64,000 nt of DNA from UBA961 sp049426725 (lineage in GTDB: Bacteria > Bacteroidota > Ignavibacteria > Kapaibacteriales > UBA961). Position 1 is the stretch's first letter, and the number at the start of each line of letters is the position of its first letter. The notes under the pieces were generated by a model, which had not been told where the DNA came from, did not search any database, and was given only the letters and a program-made list of their open reading frames with translations. Of the stretch, positions 9,878 through 18,808 are shown piece after piece. The position numbers and the translations under genes are program-made. The stretch is taken from positions 92,257-156,256 of the forward strand of contig JBMSYN010000003.1 in assembly GCA_049426725.1 (NCBI GenBank). Reading direction: 5' to 3'.

Positions 9878-12800
9878 ATGTTGACTCCCAATAGTGCATA
9901 TATTGATGATCTGTATGCCGACTTTCTTCATGATCCCAATTCAGTGGGAGAGGAATGGCGAGCATATTTCCAAGCAAGAAAGGATGCAACCATTTCCTCG
10001 ATGCAAGAACAACCATTTCAATCGCATGATGACATGATTGAAGTTGTACAGGAGACTCCACCTTCAAAACCCCAGCCGAAAGTTGAGCAACAACAAAGCC
10101 AAGTTAAACAAGACACAACCATTCCACTTGCTTCATCAGACATACCCGAAAAATTATCTAGTATTGGAATGCGCATTGCTTCCAATATGTCGCAATCACT
10201 CAATGTTCCAACAGCTACTTCTTTCAGAGTTATTCCTGTAAAAGCTTTGGAAGAAAATCGCAGATTGATCAATCGACATCTCGATCGAAACAAAAAGAAA
10301 AAAGTTTCATATACACATATCCTTGCATGGGCACTTGTAAAGGCATTGGTAAAATATCCTCACATGAATGATGCCTTTTCAGTGATAGATGGAATACCGC
10401 ATAGAATAAAAAGATCATCAGTAAATATTGGTCTGGCTGTAGATGTAACGCGTAAAGATGGAATGCGTATGCTTGTTGTACCAAGCATAAAAAATGCGCA
10501 AGCCCTGACATTTTCAGATTTCTGTGCTGAATATGATGGTTTGATTGCAAAAGCAAGAACAAACAAACTCACTGTTGATGAATTATCAGGTGCTTCCATT
10601 TCGCTGACCAATCCCGGTACAATTGGCACTGTTTCATCTGTGCCACGTTTGATGGAAGGTCAAGGGCTAATCATAGCAACCGGTTCAATAGAATATCCTG
10701 CTGAATTTCAAGCAGTGATGCCCGATGTATTATCAACATTGGCAATCAGCAAAGTTCTCACAATCACAAGCACCTATGATCATCGCATCATTCAGGGCGC
10801 TGAATCCGGAGAATTCCTTGCTTATGTGCATAAGTTGGTTTTGGGTGAAGAACATTTCTATGATCAGATTTTTGCAAATCTTCATATACCATTTGAGCCT
10901 GTTCGTTGGCAGAAGGATAATCGTATTAATCCTTTCATGCCACAGGATGAATTGGAGTCATTGGACAAAGAAGCTCGTGTTGCCCAACTCATAAATGCAT
11001 ATAGAGTTCGCGGACATTTTCTCGCGGATGTCAATCCACTCGGACTCCAAGCTTATTATTATCCAGAATTAGATCCGGCAGCCTATGGTTTTACCATTTG
11101 GGATTTGGATAGGGAATTTGACACCGGTGGTCTTGGTGGCATAAACCGTGCATCACTCCGTGATATCATTGATATGCTTCATGATACCTATTGCGGAAAA
11201 TTGGGGATTGAATACATGCATGTTCAGGATCCCGTGAAAGAGCGCTTCATTCAAAAGTGGGTTGAACCAACACGGTTTTCATATTCATTTTCCAAAGAAC
11301 AAAGACTTCATATATTCAAGCATCTCACCAAAGCAGAACAATTCGAGCAATATCTTCACACAAAATATTTAGGGTCGAAAAGATTTTCTCTTGAAGGTGG
11401 AGAAACAACGATCACTTTTCTTGAGAAGACTCTTGAATTATCATCAAGAGAATCATTGCATGGTGTGGTGATTGGGATGGCTCATAGAGGTCGCTTGAAT
11501 GTACTGGCGAATATTTTAAACAAACCTTATGATAAAATCTTTGATGAATTTGAAGGCAATTATGATCCAAATTCTTTTGAAGGTTCAGGTGATGTAAAAT
11601 ATCATCTAGGTGCAACAGGAGTCTTTACATCCAGAACAGGAGAAACGGTCAATGTCATGCTCGCACCAAATCCAAGTCATTTGGAAGCAGTGAATCCTGT
11701 TGTTGAAGGCATGGCAAGAGCATTGGATGATATGATTGATGATAAAGATTGTGATTCTCACTTGCCAATTCTTGTTCATGGAGATGCCGCCTTTGCCGGA
11801 CAAGGCGTAGTGCCCGAAACATTGAACTTGTCTCGTCTATCCGGATATAAAACCGGTGGTACAATTCATGTCATCATCAATAATCAAATTGGTTTCACAA
11901 CATCTCCTGATGATGGCAGATCTACGCCTTATGCGAGTGATATCGCAAAGATGTTACAAGTGCCTATCATTCATGTGAATGGTGATGATCCTGAAGCTGT
12001 TCGTATTGCGGCGATGTTTGCTTTTGAGTATAGACAGAAATTCAATGATGATGTCATTGTTGATTTATTCTGCTACAGAAAATACGGGCATAATGAAACA
12101 GATGAGCCAAGTTATACTCAGCCACTTCTGTATAAAAAAATCAAGGTACAAGTACCTGTCCGTCAGCAATATGCACATACGTTGAAAGCAAGTGGTGTGT
12201 TTACTGAAGAAGAATTGAATGGCATCATGAGTGAAGTGAAAGAAGAATTGAACTCTGCATTTTCTGCACGAAATTCTTCTTCATCAAGAGTACATAATCC
12301 ATATTCCGGAGCAAATGTATTTTCTCATGTTGAAACGAAAGTTGATCCTTCGATTCTGAAATCAATCGTTGAGAAAATATCTCATGTTCCTGCTGGATTT
12401 ACTGCAAATCCTAAAGTCGTGGATCTTCTCAATAAGCGTTCTCACATGCTTGATTCTGATCAACCAGCAATTGATTGGGCTATGGGTGAGGCATTGGCTT
12501 TTGGTTCTTTGCTACTCGAAGGACATGACATTCGCATGAGCGGTCAAGATTGCGGTCGTGGCACTTTTAGTCATAGGCATGCAATACTGCGTGATTTCCA
12601 GACTGAAGAAGAATTGATTTTGTTGAATAAACTTTCTGATAATCAAGGACAACTCAGAATATACAATAGTCCATTGTCTGAAGAAGCTGTGCTTGGTTTT
12701 GAATTCGGTTATTCCACTATTCTTGTCAATGGATTGACGCTTTGGGAAGCGCAGTTTGGAGATTTTGTGAATGGTGCACAAGTTGTGATAGATCAGTTCA

Positions 12801-13495
12801 TCAGTAGTTCTGAAGCAAAATGGGCTCAACATTCGAATCTTACATTATTGCTTCCGCATGGCTATGAAGGACAAGGACCGGAGCATTCCAGCGCTCGTCT
12901 TGAACGATTCCTTCAGCTCTGTGCTGAGAACAATATGTTTGTTTGTAATTTCACGACACCCGCTCAATATTTTCACGCATTGCGTCGCCAAGTGAAAGCA
13001 CCATACAGAAAACCAATGATTGTGATGTCTCCAAAAGAGATACTTCGCAAACCAATTTCTGTATTGAGTGATTTATTGGTTCCTTCATTCCAAGAAATCA
13101 TCAATGATGATGCAATCATCAATCCATCTTCAGTTGAACGCGTTTTGCTTTGTTCGGGTAAAGTTTATTATGACTTGATTGCCGAAAGAGCTAAACTCAA
13201 TGCCCAGCAATCTGTTGCAATCATCAGAGTTGAGCAATTATATCCTTTCAGGGATGATTATGCAAGTGCGATGTTGGCGCAATATTCGAATGCAAAGTTT
13301 GTGAAATGGGTTCAAGAAGAACCAAAGAATCAAGGTTCTTGGTATTTCATTGCACCTCGTTTGGCGGAGATTCTTTCTGCCGGACAACAGTTGTCATATG
13401 CAGGTAGACCCGAAGCTGCAAGCCCGGCTACCGGATTTGGTAAAAAGCATGAAGTTGAAAAGCAGGCATTTCTTGCAACTGCATTTCATCAGTAA
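9878..13495 (+). CDS. Fused 2-oxoglutarate dehydrogenase E1 with E2-like succinyltransferase domain (Kgd/OdhA type)
   Basis: The 1205-residue protein has the layout of actinobacterial OdhA/Kgd. A short E1 N-terminal peptide (NSAYIDDLYADFLHDP, about 4-35) is followed by a Pro/Gln-rich linker to about 85, then an acyltransferase catalytic domain at about 90-350 with its active-site TYDHRIIQG (DHR from residue 301), then the thiamine-diphosphate E1 at about 370-1205. E1 motifs include GMAHRGRLNVL, HGDAAFAGQGVV and NNQIGFTTSPDD. No lipoyl domain is present, so a separate lipoylated E2 and an E3, not in the window, are needed for succinyl-CoA formation. It closes the oxidative TCA cycle. The gene is monocistronic as far as seen and converges with the lptD-like gene, with 2 bases between stop codons. 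An ATG start at 9878 preserves the conserved N-terminal peptide. Confidence 0.94.
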   Translation: MLTPNSAYIDDLYADFLHDPNSVGEEWRAYFQARKDATISSMQEQPFQSHDDMIEVVQETPPSKPQPKVEQQQSQVKQDTTIPLASSDIPEKLSSIGMRIASNMSQSLNVPTATSFRVIPVKALEENRRLINRHLDRNKKKKVSYTHILAWALVKALVKYPHMNDAFSVIDGIPHRIKRSSVNIGLAVDVTRKDGMRMLVVPSIKNAQALTFSDFCAEYDGLIAKARTNKLTVDELSGASISLTNPGTIGTVSSVPRLMEGQGLIIATGSIEYPAEFQAVMPDVLSTLAISKVLTITSTYDHRIIQGAESGEFLAYVHKLVLGEEHFYDQIFANLHIPFEPVRWQKDNRINPFMPQDELESLDKEARVAQLINAYRVRGHFLADVNPLGLQAYYYPELDPAAYGFTIWDLDREFDTGGLGGINRASLRDIIDMLHDTYCGKLGIEYMHVQDPVKERFIQKWVEPTRFSYSFSKEQRLHIFKHLTKAEQFEQYLHTKYLGSKRFSLEGGETTITFLEKTLELSSRESLHGVVIGMAHRGRLNVLANILNKPYDKIFDEFEGNYDPNSFEGSGDVKYHLGATGVFTSRTGETVNVMLAPNPSHLEAVNPVVEGMARALDDMIDDKDCDSHLPILVHGDAAFAGQGVVPETLNLSRLSGYKTGGTIHVIINNQIGFTTSPDDGRSTPYASDIAKMLQVPIIHVNGDDPEAVRIAAMFAFEYRQKFNDDVIVDLFCYRKYGHNETDEPSYTQPLLYKKIKVQVPVRQQYAHTLKASGVFTEEELNGIMSEVKEELNSAFSARNSSSSRVHNPYSGANVFSHVETKVDPSILKSIVEKISHVPAGFTANPKVVDLLNKRSHMLDSDQPAIDWAMGEALAFGSLLLEGHDIRMSGQDCGRGTFSHRHAILRDFQTEEELILLNKLSDNQGQLRIYNSPLSEEAVLGFEFGYSTILVNGLTLWEAQFGDFVNGAQVVIDQFISSSEAKWAQHSNLTLLLPHGYEGQGPEHSSARLERFLQLCAENNMFVCNFTTPAQYFHALRRQVKAPYRKPMIVMSPKEILRKPISVLSDLLVPSFQEIINDDAIINPSSVERVLLCSGKVYYDLIAERAKLNAQQSVAIIRVEQLYPFRDDYASAMLAQYSNAKFVKWVQEEPKNQGSWYFIAPRLAEILSAGQQLSYAGRPEAASPATGFGKKHEVEKQAFLATAFHQ

Positions 13496-13497
13496 GA

Positions 13498-16053
13498 TTA
13501 TCTAAAAACTGGCAAGTTTCGCTTTATTAATTGAAGGTCTCGCAATTGCGAGGCCTTCGCTGCAAAACGGATGATGAATCCCTGATTGAACCCGGTAGGA
13601 TACCAATTCGCAGACAATTCCCAACAATCCAAATCTTTGATGATGGAGATGCTGGGAGCTACAATCATCGCATTGATAAAATCATAACTAAAAGATGAGC
13701 GCACATTCAATGTTGAAGTGAGGCGAATGTCAAAATCTGCTCGAGCATCAAATCTTCTGCTAATCATTCCTTTTACCGGTTCCCCATAGAAGTATGTTAC
13801 ACTAGTTGATAGTGACCATGGAAATTGCAATGGTCTTCCTCCTATGCCTCGCTCCCCAAAGTAATCTACCTGCTGTCGATCATCAATACTGCGAATCGCA
13901 AAACGATCTCCATTAAAACCCCAATTTTGCTCAAGTGTTGAATCTTTTTGTGAAGATTGCAATGTCATGGAGCCAGATGCAAATTGAGCAGAAATATTAA
14001 TGGACGCAAAAGTCAAACGCGCCAAACCTTTGCCTCTTTCAATCAAAAGAGCATTGACGGGAGTCATTGAACCGAATGCATTCTTTTCTTCATCATAAAG
14101 AGTAAATCCTGCATTTCCATTGAGATTGAATGATCCAATTGAGGGAGTTCTGAATGCCATGGTGATCGCACTCCAATTCAGTGAGTCCAATGCCATTGCA
14201 TAAGATCCTGAAATATCCAATTGTAGGAGTTCAAGATTTTTATCAACTGTATCACCCTGCATCATTTTTGCTTCAAAACGATTGCTCAAAGCATAATTCA
14301 CAAATGTGGAACCTCGATTTGCACCACGACCGCCATCCAATTCAAAGCGAGAATATTCAATGTCTTTATTGAGTCTAAAATCGCGATAGGTTCTGATATT
14401 ATCTGTATTCGCAGATGAATATTCAGGAACATAAGACAAAGAAATCGTTGGAGAAAATGTGTGCCTTAGTGCATTGATTCCAAAAAGTCTTGGCTTGATC
14501 AATCCAAATAAACGAGTTCCGATACCAAGTGAGGCTTGGAATTGTGTTTCTCGCAAAGGTACTGTGTTAGTTTCTGTTCTATCGATTATTGTAGAATCAA
14601 TCGGATTCATTGATCGAGTCAATGATCTGAAATACCAATTTTCTGAATATGAAATACTTGGAGTCAAAGAAAAATAACCAACCTTTGGTGAGATGCTAAT
14701 AGATGGATTGTGTCTAATCACGCTGGTATTATTTTCACGAAAAAGTGTATCACGAATTCCGGGAAGTGTATTTGTTATTGATCGCACTGAATTATGTGAA
14801 AATGCGCCACGAACAAAATATGCGAATCCAATATCTTGAAGCCACGAATTTCCTTTCGCCAAACCTTTGAGTGGAAAAAAAGTCGGGACATTATAAGTGA
14901 TATTTGGATTGACTGAATATTCCTTCGTCACTATGTTTTGAGTGGCAGCAATATCTATTCCTAGCGTTGTACCATTATCAAAAGATGATGAATAGCCTGC
15001 ATTGGAAAACAATGATTGCGTCAAACGATCGTTTAGTTCACTTGCAAATCGATTGATGAAAGTAGATGTTGCTACATTGAACGATGCAGTGATGCGTGAT
15101 TGAGGATTGATGGTTTGCTGATGATTTCCAATGATGCGCCAACTATTCACATAATCAGATTGAGCATTTTGCCTTCTTCTACCATATTCAATGGATAATG
15201 ATCCGGTGACATTATTTTGAACAGAATATCGCCAGACATTTCTCAATAGATATCCCGTTTTACTAAATACATCTGCCGTAAATTGTGCATCCATATAATC
15301 ATTGATCGCCCAGAAATACCCTAAATTTTGGGCAACGATTCCATCAGCTGTCGAAACAAATGGAATATTGAAAAGTAATCCGGATGTTCTACCTGTTTTG
15401 TTTGGGACATAGATTCCAAGTGGGAGTGTGATTATTGGTACATCTTCAACAACAAATGAAATATTGTCCATGAATACTCTGTCATTGGTGACAACCTTCA
15501 TCTTTGAAGCACCAAAATAAAAATGAGGATGATTTTGAGTGCAGGTGGTATAGCAACCATTTTGTATAAACAGCGTATTGTCTGATTCCTTCTTTACTTT
15601 TGAACCATAATAAAAACCACCTTCATCAACTTTACTTTCACCAAGTGTGATGGTTCCTTTCCGTGTTTCGAGATTGAAGAGAATTCGTTCACCTGAAAAC
15701 TCTTCGCCACCATCTGCAAAAATGGGATATCCTACTTTTTTTCCAGTGGAATCTTTTGCACCTTCTGCTTTTACGATAGATTCCTTGAAGTCAATCTCGA
15801 TTGATTCAGCTTGTAATTTCTGTTTCTTGATTGAAATTTCTGCATCACCTTTTAAGATCATTGTTCTTTTTTTTAAGGAAAAAACTGTGCTGTCTCGGGA
15901 AACATATGTCACTGTGGAATCAAGTCCTGATCTTTTTGTTTGAATCGAGGAGGTATCTTGATTGCTTTGCGCAAAAGCAATGCAATGCAAGATGCAGTAC
16001 ATGCCTGCAATCGAGAATAGGTGGATTGTCTTTGATAAAAATGTACACATCAT
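13498..16053 (-). CDS. LptD-like outer-membrane LPS assembly protein
   Basis: About 851 residues with a signal sequence ending near HCIAFAQ. An OstA/LptA-like beta-jellyroll follows (STVFSLKKRTMILKGDAEI, then LQAESIEIDF), then a long beta-barrel rich in alternating aromatic strands, ending with a ...NLPVFR tail. The architecture matches the 'putative LPS assembly protein LptD' family of Bacteroidota, which is expected to insert lipopolysaccharide into the outer leaflet. The start is taken at MMCTFL (16053 or 16050), because a longer reading to 16125 would overlap the upstream gene and push the signal peptide inward. It lies directly behind the DUF4292-like gene, suggesting translational coupling. 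Its 3' coding end contains a near-perfect 26-base inverted repeat, listed separately. Confidence 0.8.
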   Translation of the reverse strand: MMCTFLSKTIHLFSIAGMYCILHCIAFAQSNQDTSSIQTKRSGLDSTVTYVSRDSTVFSLKKRTMILKGDAEISIKKQKLQAESIEIDFKESIVKAEGAKDSTGKKVGYPIFADGGEEFSGERILFNLETRKGTITLGESKVDEGGFYYGSKVKKESDNTLFIQNGCYTTCTQNHPHFYFGASKMKVVTNDRVFMDNISFVVEDVPIITLPLGIYVPNKTGRTSGLLFNIPFVSTADGIVAQNLGYFWAINDYMDAQFTADVFSKTGYLLRNVWRYSVQNNVTGSLSIEYGRRRQNAQSDYVNSWRIIGNHQQTINPQSRITASFNVATSTFINRFASELNDRLTQSLFSNAGYSSSFDNGTTLGIDIAATQNIVTKEYSVNPNITYNVPTFFPLKGLAKGNSWLQDIGFAYFVRGAFSHNSVRSITNTLPGIRDTLFRENNTSVIRHNPSISISPKVGYFSLTPSISYSENWYFRSLTRSMNPIDSTIIDRTETNTVPLRETQFQASLGIGTRLFGLIKPRLFGINALRHTFSPTISLSYVPEYSSANTDNIRTYRDFRLNKDIEYSRFELDGGRGANRGSTFVNYALSNRFEAKMMQGDTVDKNLELLQLDISGSYAMALDSLNWSAITMAFRTPSIGSFNLNGNAGFTLYDEEKNAFGSMTPVNALLIERGKGLARLTFASINISAQFASGSMTLQSSQKDSTLEQNWGFNGDRFAIRSIDDRQQVDYFGERGIGGRPLQFPWSLSTSVTYFYGEPVKGMISRRFDARADFDIRLTSTLNVRSSFSYDFINAMIVAPSISIIKDLDCWELSANWYPTGFNQGFIIRFAAKASQLRDLQLIKRNLPVFR
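13533..13558. repeat. 26-base inverted repeat across the sucA/lptD convergent ends
   Basis: The core CTCGCAATTGCGAG (13539-13552) is a perfect palindrome, extended by GAAGG/CCTTC arms with one T-G wobble, giving a potential 11-bp RNA stem with loop AATT. It lies 38 bases past the OGDH stop and inside the last codons of the lptD-like gene. No U-tract follows on either strand, so it is not a canonical terminator, but it could protect or end the OGDH mRNA. Confidence 0.6.
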
Positions 16054-16057
16054 CCTT

Positions 16058-16864
16058 TTAATCCATCCGTAGGGGAGTGATGGATGCAGGAAGAGGGAAG
16101 CGCATGACTGAAGGGATGGAATCATTAACGAAAATAGATTGCGCGGTCACTGTTACACTCACACCACGAAGAGGTGAATTCAATGAAACAATGCTTGGCA
16201 TCGGAATTCCATTGATAATTGTGTATTTGTCATAAACCATTGACAATTCAAGAATGCCCTCTTTGTTTTTTCTTTGATATTCCCGAATGGTGCCATCTAC
16301 TTTATTGCACAAAAGATATTCCGTTGCAGAAGGATCAATCACTCGTTTATACAATGATTTGACGCTGTCGGAATAAGACTCTACCGGAGTGAATAGTTGT
16401 ATATTCCCCGGAGGCTCTGCTCTAAATAAAGAAGCATAGTCTTCGAATGAGAGAGGAAGAAATGTCACTTCGGATAAAGTTTCTCTGGTTGGTTTACCCT
16501 CAATGGCACGACCTTGCAACATATCATGAAAAAGAAAGAACTTCGAATTTGAATACAGTCTTGCCACACTAATGCCAAATGGTCCGGAAACTTCCATTGA
16601 CAATGAATCCCGTCCGGCCATTTGCATGAGGCAATCGGCTGAATTGGTATTTTCATTGATGGTAATACTTAGTTCAGCTTCAACCTTCATAAATTTCAAT
16701 TGAGCATTTCTCATCATTGCCTGTTTGCTCAGCATTGTTTGAGAATCATCGATTGATGATTGAGAAAAGACAATACATGGGAAAATCGTGAAAAGCAAAG
16801 AATTCAATATCTGCTTGAAAACAAATGTCTTTAAGTAAAAATTGTGGAAAACTTCTTGCTTCAT
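16058..16864 (-). CDS. DUF4292-like envelope protein (LolB-type fold suspected)
   Basis: A protein of about 268 residues when started at MKQEVFHNF (16864); the reading frame stays open to 16924. A hydrophobic export signal near residues 15-38 (NSLLFTIFPCIVFSQSS) is followed by a conserved-looking 'MKVEAELSITI ... LMQMAGRDSLSMEVSGPFGISVARLY' region typical of DUF4292/LolB-like lipid-handling proteins. There is no clear lipobox cysteine at the signal end. The gene ends 5 bases before the LptD-like start, and that coupling supports an outer-membrane biogenesis role. The precise function is unknown, and the start codon is uncertain because no Shine-Dalgarno is seen. Confidence 0.6.
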   Translation of the reverse strand: MKQEVFHNFYLKTFVFKQILNSLLFTIFPCIVFSQSSIDDSQTMLSKQAMMRNAQLKFMKVEAELSITINENTNSADCLMQMAGRDSLSMEVSGPFGISVARLYSNSKFFLFHDMLQGRAIEGKPTRETLSEVTFLPLSFEDYASLFRAEPPGNIQLFTPVESYSDSVKSLYKRVIDPSATEYLLCNKVDGTIREYQRKNKEGILELSMVYDKYTIINGIPMPSIVSLNSPLRGVSVTVTAQSIFVNDSIPSVMRFPLPASITPLRMD

Positions 16865-16962
16865 GATGGCATACATTGAGAAATTTGTAGGTTTGACATG
16901 CAATTGGAACGATTCCAAGAGCATTTATGTTAGCGATAGCACTTACAATTAGGAGTAAAAAT

Positions 16963-17427
16963 ATGGTTTATGTAACAAGGAAAATGCATTTTTCTGCAGC
17001 CCATCGCTTGTTCAACCCTACATTTTCACATGAAAAGAATGAAAAAATCTTTGACAAATGTAACAATCCTATGGGTCATGGACACAATTATACCATGGAA
17101 GTTACTGTTAAGGGAATACCGGATCCTGAAACCGGGTATGTCATTGATCTCAAGCTTTTAAGAGATTTGATTGAAGAACACATTATTGAGCATGTGGATC
17201 ACAAACATTTGAATCATGATGTTGCATTTCTTAAAGGAATTATTCCCACGGCTGAAAATCTTGCAATTCGTTTCTGGAGTATACTTGAACCGAAAATAGC
17301 TACCGGCTCATTACATTCCATAAAACTCTATGAATCCGATGCAAACTTCGTAGAATATTTCGGTGAACCTGTAAGCATACCTGTGTACAATGCAGATTCC
17401 GCAATGTCTTCAGAGGTATTACAATGA
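16963..17427 (+). CDS. queD: 6-carboxy-tetrahydropterin / 6-pyruvoyl-tetrahydropterin synthase family
   Basis: A 154-residue enzyme when started at MVYVTRKMHF, chosen because AGGAG lies 7 bases before that ATG; an in-frame ATG at 16927 would add unrelated residues. Zinc ligands H14 (FSAAHRL), H39 and H41 (MGHGHNY) and catalytic C33 are visible, as are PTAENLA and LYESD. It converts dihydroneopterin triphosphate to 6-carboxytetrahydropterin (queuosine path) or 6-pyruvoyltetrahydropterin (biopterin path). The next gene is folE, which makes its substrate, joined by a 4-base ATGA overlap. No queC, queE or sepiapterin reductase is in the window, so the final product is undecided. Confidence 0.9.
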   Translation: MVYVTRKMHFSAAHRLFNPTFSHEKNEKIFDKCNNPMGHGHNYTMEVTVKGIPDPETGYVIDLKLLRDLIEEHIIEHVDHKHLNHDVAFLKGIIPTAENLAIRFWSILEPKIATGSLHSIKLYESDANFVEYFGEPVSIPVYNADSAMSSEVLQ

Positions 17428-18167
17428 AAAAACAAAGTCAAGCGCCTCATATAAAGGCCACACAAGATGTTCTTGGGAATATGCCAATAGCAAATGATCT
17501 CATTCAAGAATTGGTAAAAGATTTTTTCCCGAAAAAGAATGAATCCGGTCAAACATTGTTTGATGCAAATGGCAATATGCATGTAAGCAGGGAAGAGCGA
17601 GATTCCATGATTGAAGAGTTATCAGCAAAATTTGGTGAGATTTTCAATATTCTTCGCATTGATCGCAATGATCCTAATAGTATGAATACACCTCATCGCT
17701 TGGCCAAGATGTGGGTGAATGAACTTTTTGCAGGAAGATTTGATCCTGCGCCAAAAATCACCGTCTTTCCAAATAGAAAGCAAGTCGATGAACTCATCAT
17801 CAGCAGAAATATTACGGTGATGTCTGTTTGTTCTCACCATTGGCAGCCTATATCAGGCACATGTGCCATTGGATATATTCCAGGCGATTATGTACTTGGT
17901 TTGTCAAAGCTTTCCAGAATTGTGGAATGGTTTTCGAGAAGAGGTCAGATCCAGGAAGAATTGGGAGAGCAAATTGCAGATTTCATCGAAGACATCATCA
18001 AGCCGAAGGCATTGGGAGTAGTGATTGAATCCAAGCATTATTGCATGATAGCCCGAGGGGTGAATGAGTCAGAAGAAAAGGCATCAATGGTCACTTCAGT
18101 CATGCGCGGAATTTTGCGCGATGAATTACCATTGCGCAATGAATTCCTCACATTGATTCGAGAATGA
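17424..18167 (+). CDS. folE: GTP cyclohydrolase I
   Basis: A 247-residue FolE that converts GTP to 7,8-dihydroneopterin triphosphate. Zinc ligands C136 and H139 (VCSHHWQP) and C207 (HYCMIARG) are present. SKLSRIVEWFSRR, LGEQIADFI and the SMNTPHRLAKMWV helix match the family. The usual CEHH zinc motif is CSHH followed by WQPISG here, a variant form. The first ~60 residues form an extension compared with the E. coli enzyme (222 residues). It overlaps queD upstream and rnhB downstream by ATGA, so the three are probably one translationally coupled unit. Confidence 0.95.
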   Translation: MKKQSQAPHIKATQDVLGNMPIANDLIQELVKDFFPKKNESGQTLFDANGNMHVSREERDSMIEELSAKFGEIFNILRIDRNDPNSMNTPHRLAKMWVNELFAGRFDPAPKITVFPNRKQVDELIISRNITVMSVCSHHWQPISGTCAIGYIPGDYVLGLSKLSRIVEWFSRRGQIQEELGEQIADFIEDIIKPKALGVVIESKHYCMIARGVNESEEKASMVTSVMRGILRDELPLRNEFLTLIRE

Positions 18168-18808
18168 AATCAAAGAATGCAATCCACATTCCGGATAATC
18201 ATCGAGAAGTGCCTTTTTGGGAATCCGGACTTCTTGTTGCCGGTATAGATGAAGCCGGAAGAGGCTCTCTAGCCGGTCCTGTCGTTGCAGCTTCGGTTGT
18301 TTTTCCGAAGGGACTAAGCAATGAAATGTGCTACAGAGATTCGAAGATAATGTCTGCCGAAGAGCGTGAAAAGGCTTTCGAAAGCATACTTTCACAAGCA
18401 ATTGAGGTTGGAATTGGGATTGTGGAAGAGGATATCATAGACTCAATAAATATCAGAAATGCGACTCTTGTGGCGATGCAGGAGTCGCTTTCTTGTTTAC
18501 AGACCAAAAATCTTCATGTATTGATTGATGGAAATCATTTTGAGCATGATTCATTGCCATTTACAACCATTGTTAAAGGGGATTATCATTGCTTTTCCAT
18601 AGCAGCTGCTTCGATTATTGCCAAAGTAACCAGGGACAGAATAATGCAAGAACTCGACGGGAAAGTCAGTTCACTTTATTATTTTGCACAAAATAAAGGT
18701 TATGGTACGACAAAACACAGAGAAGCAATCGTCAAACATGGCCCTTCCGCTTATCATCGTCGAACATTTCTCGGCAAGATTTTAGGAAATGACAAGTTAT
18801 CTTTTTAA
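18164..18808 (+). CDS. rnhB: Ribonuclease HII
   Basis: A 214-residue RNase HII that cleaves RNA in RNA-DNA hybrids and removes single ribonucleotides from DNA. The signature GIDEAGRGSLAGPVVAA with catalytic Asp and Glu lies near residues 28-33. The further acidic sites ALIDGNH-type (VLIDGNHFEH) and the KVTRDRIM segment are present, with a C-terminal GYGTTKHREAI motif. ATGA overlap with folE, and a 20-base overlap with the following dihydroorotase start, imply a single operon. Confidence 0.94.
   Translation: MKSKNAIHIPDNHREVPFWESGLLVAGIDEAGRGSLAGPVVAASVVFPKGLSNEMCYRDSKIMSAEEREKAFESILSQAIEVGIGIVEEDIIDSINIRNATLVAMQESLSCLQTKNLHVLIDGNHFEHDSLPFTTIVKGDYHCFSIAAASIIAKVTRDRIMQELDGKVSSLYYFAQNKGYGTTKHREAIVKHGPSAYHRRTFLGKILGNDKLSF

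Noticed and set aside
12512..12832. Minus-strand frame of 106 codons opposite the OGDH gene
   Set aside because: Antisense to a conserved enzyme domain, with no recognisable protein features.
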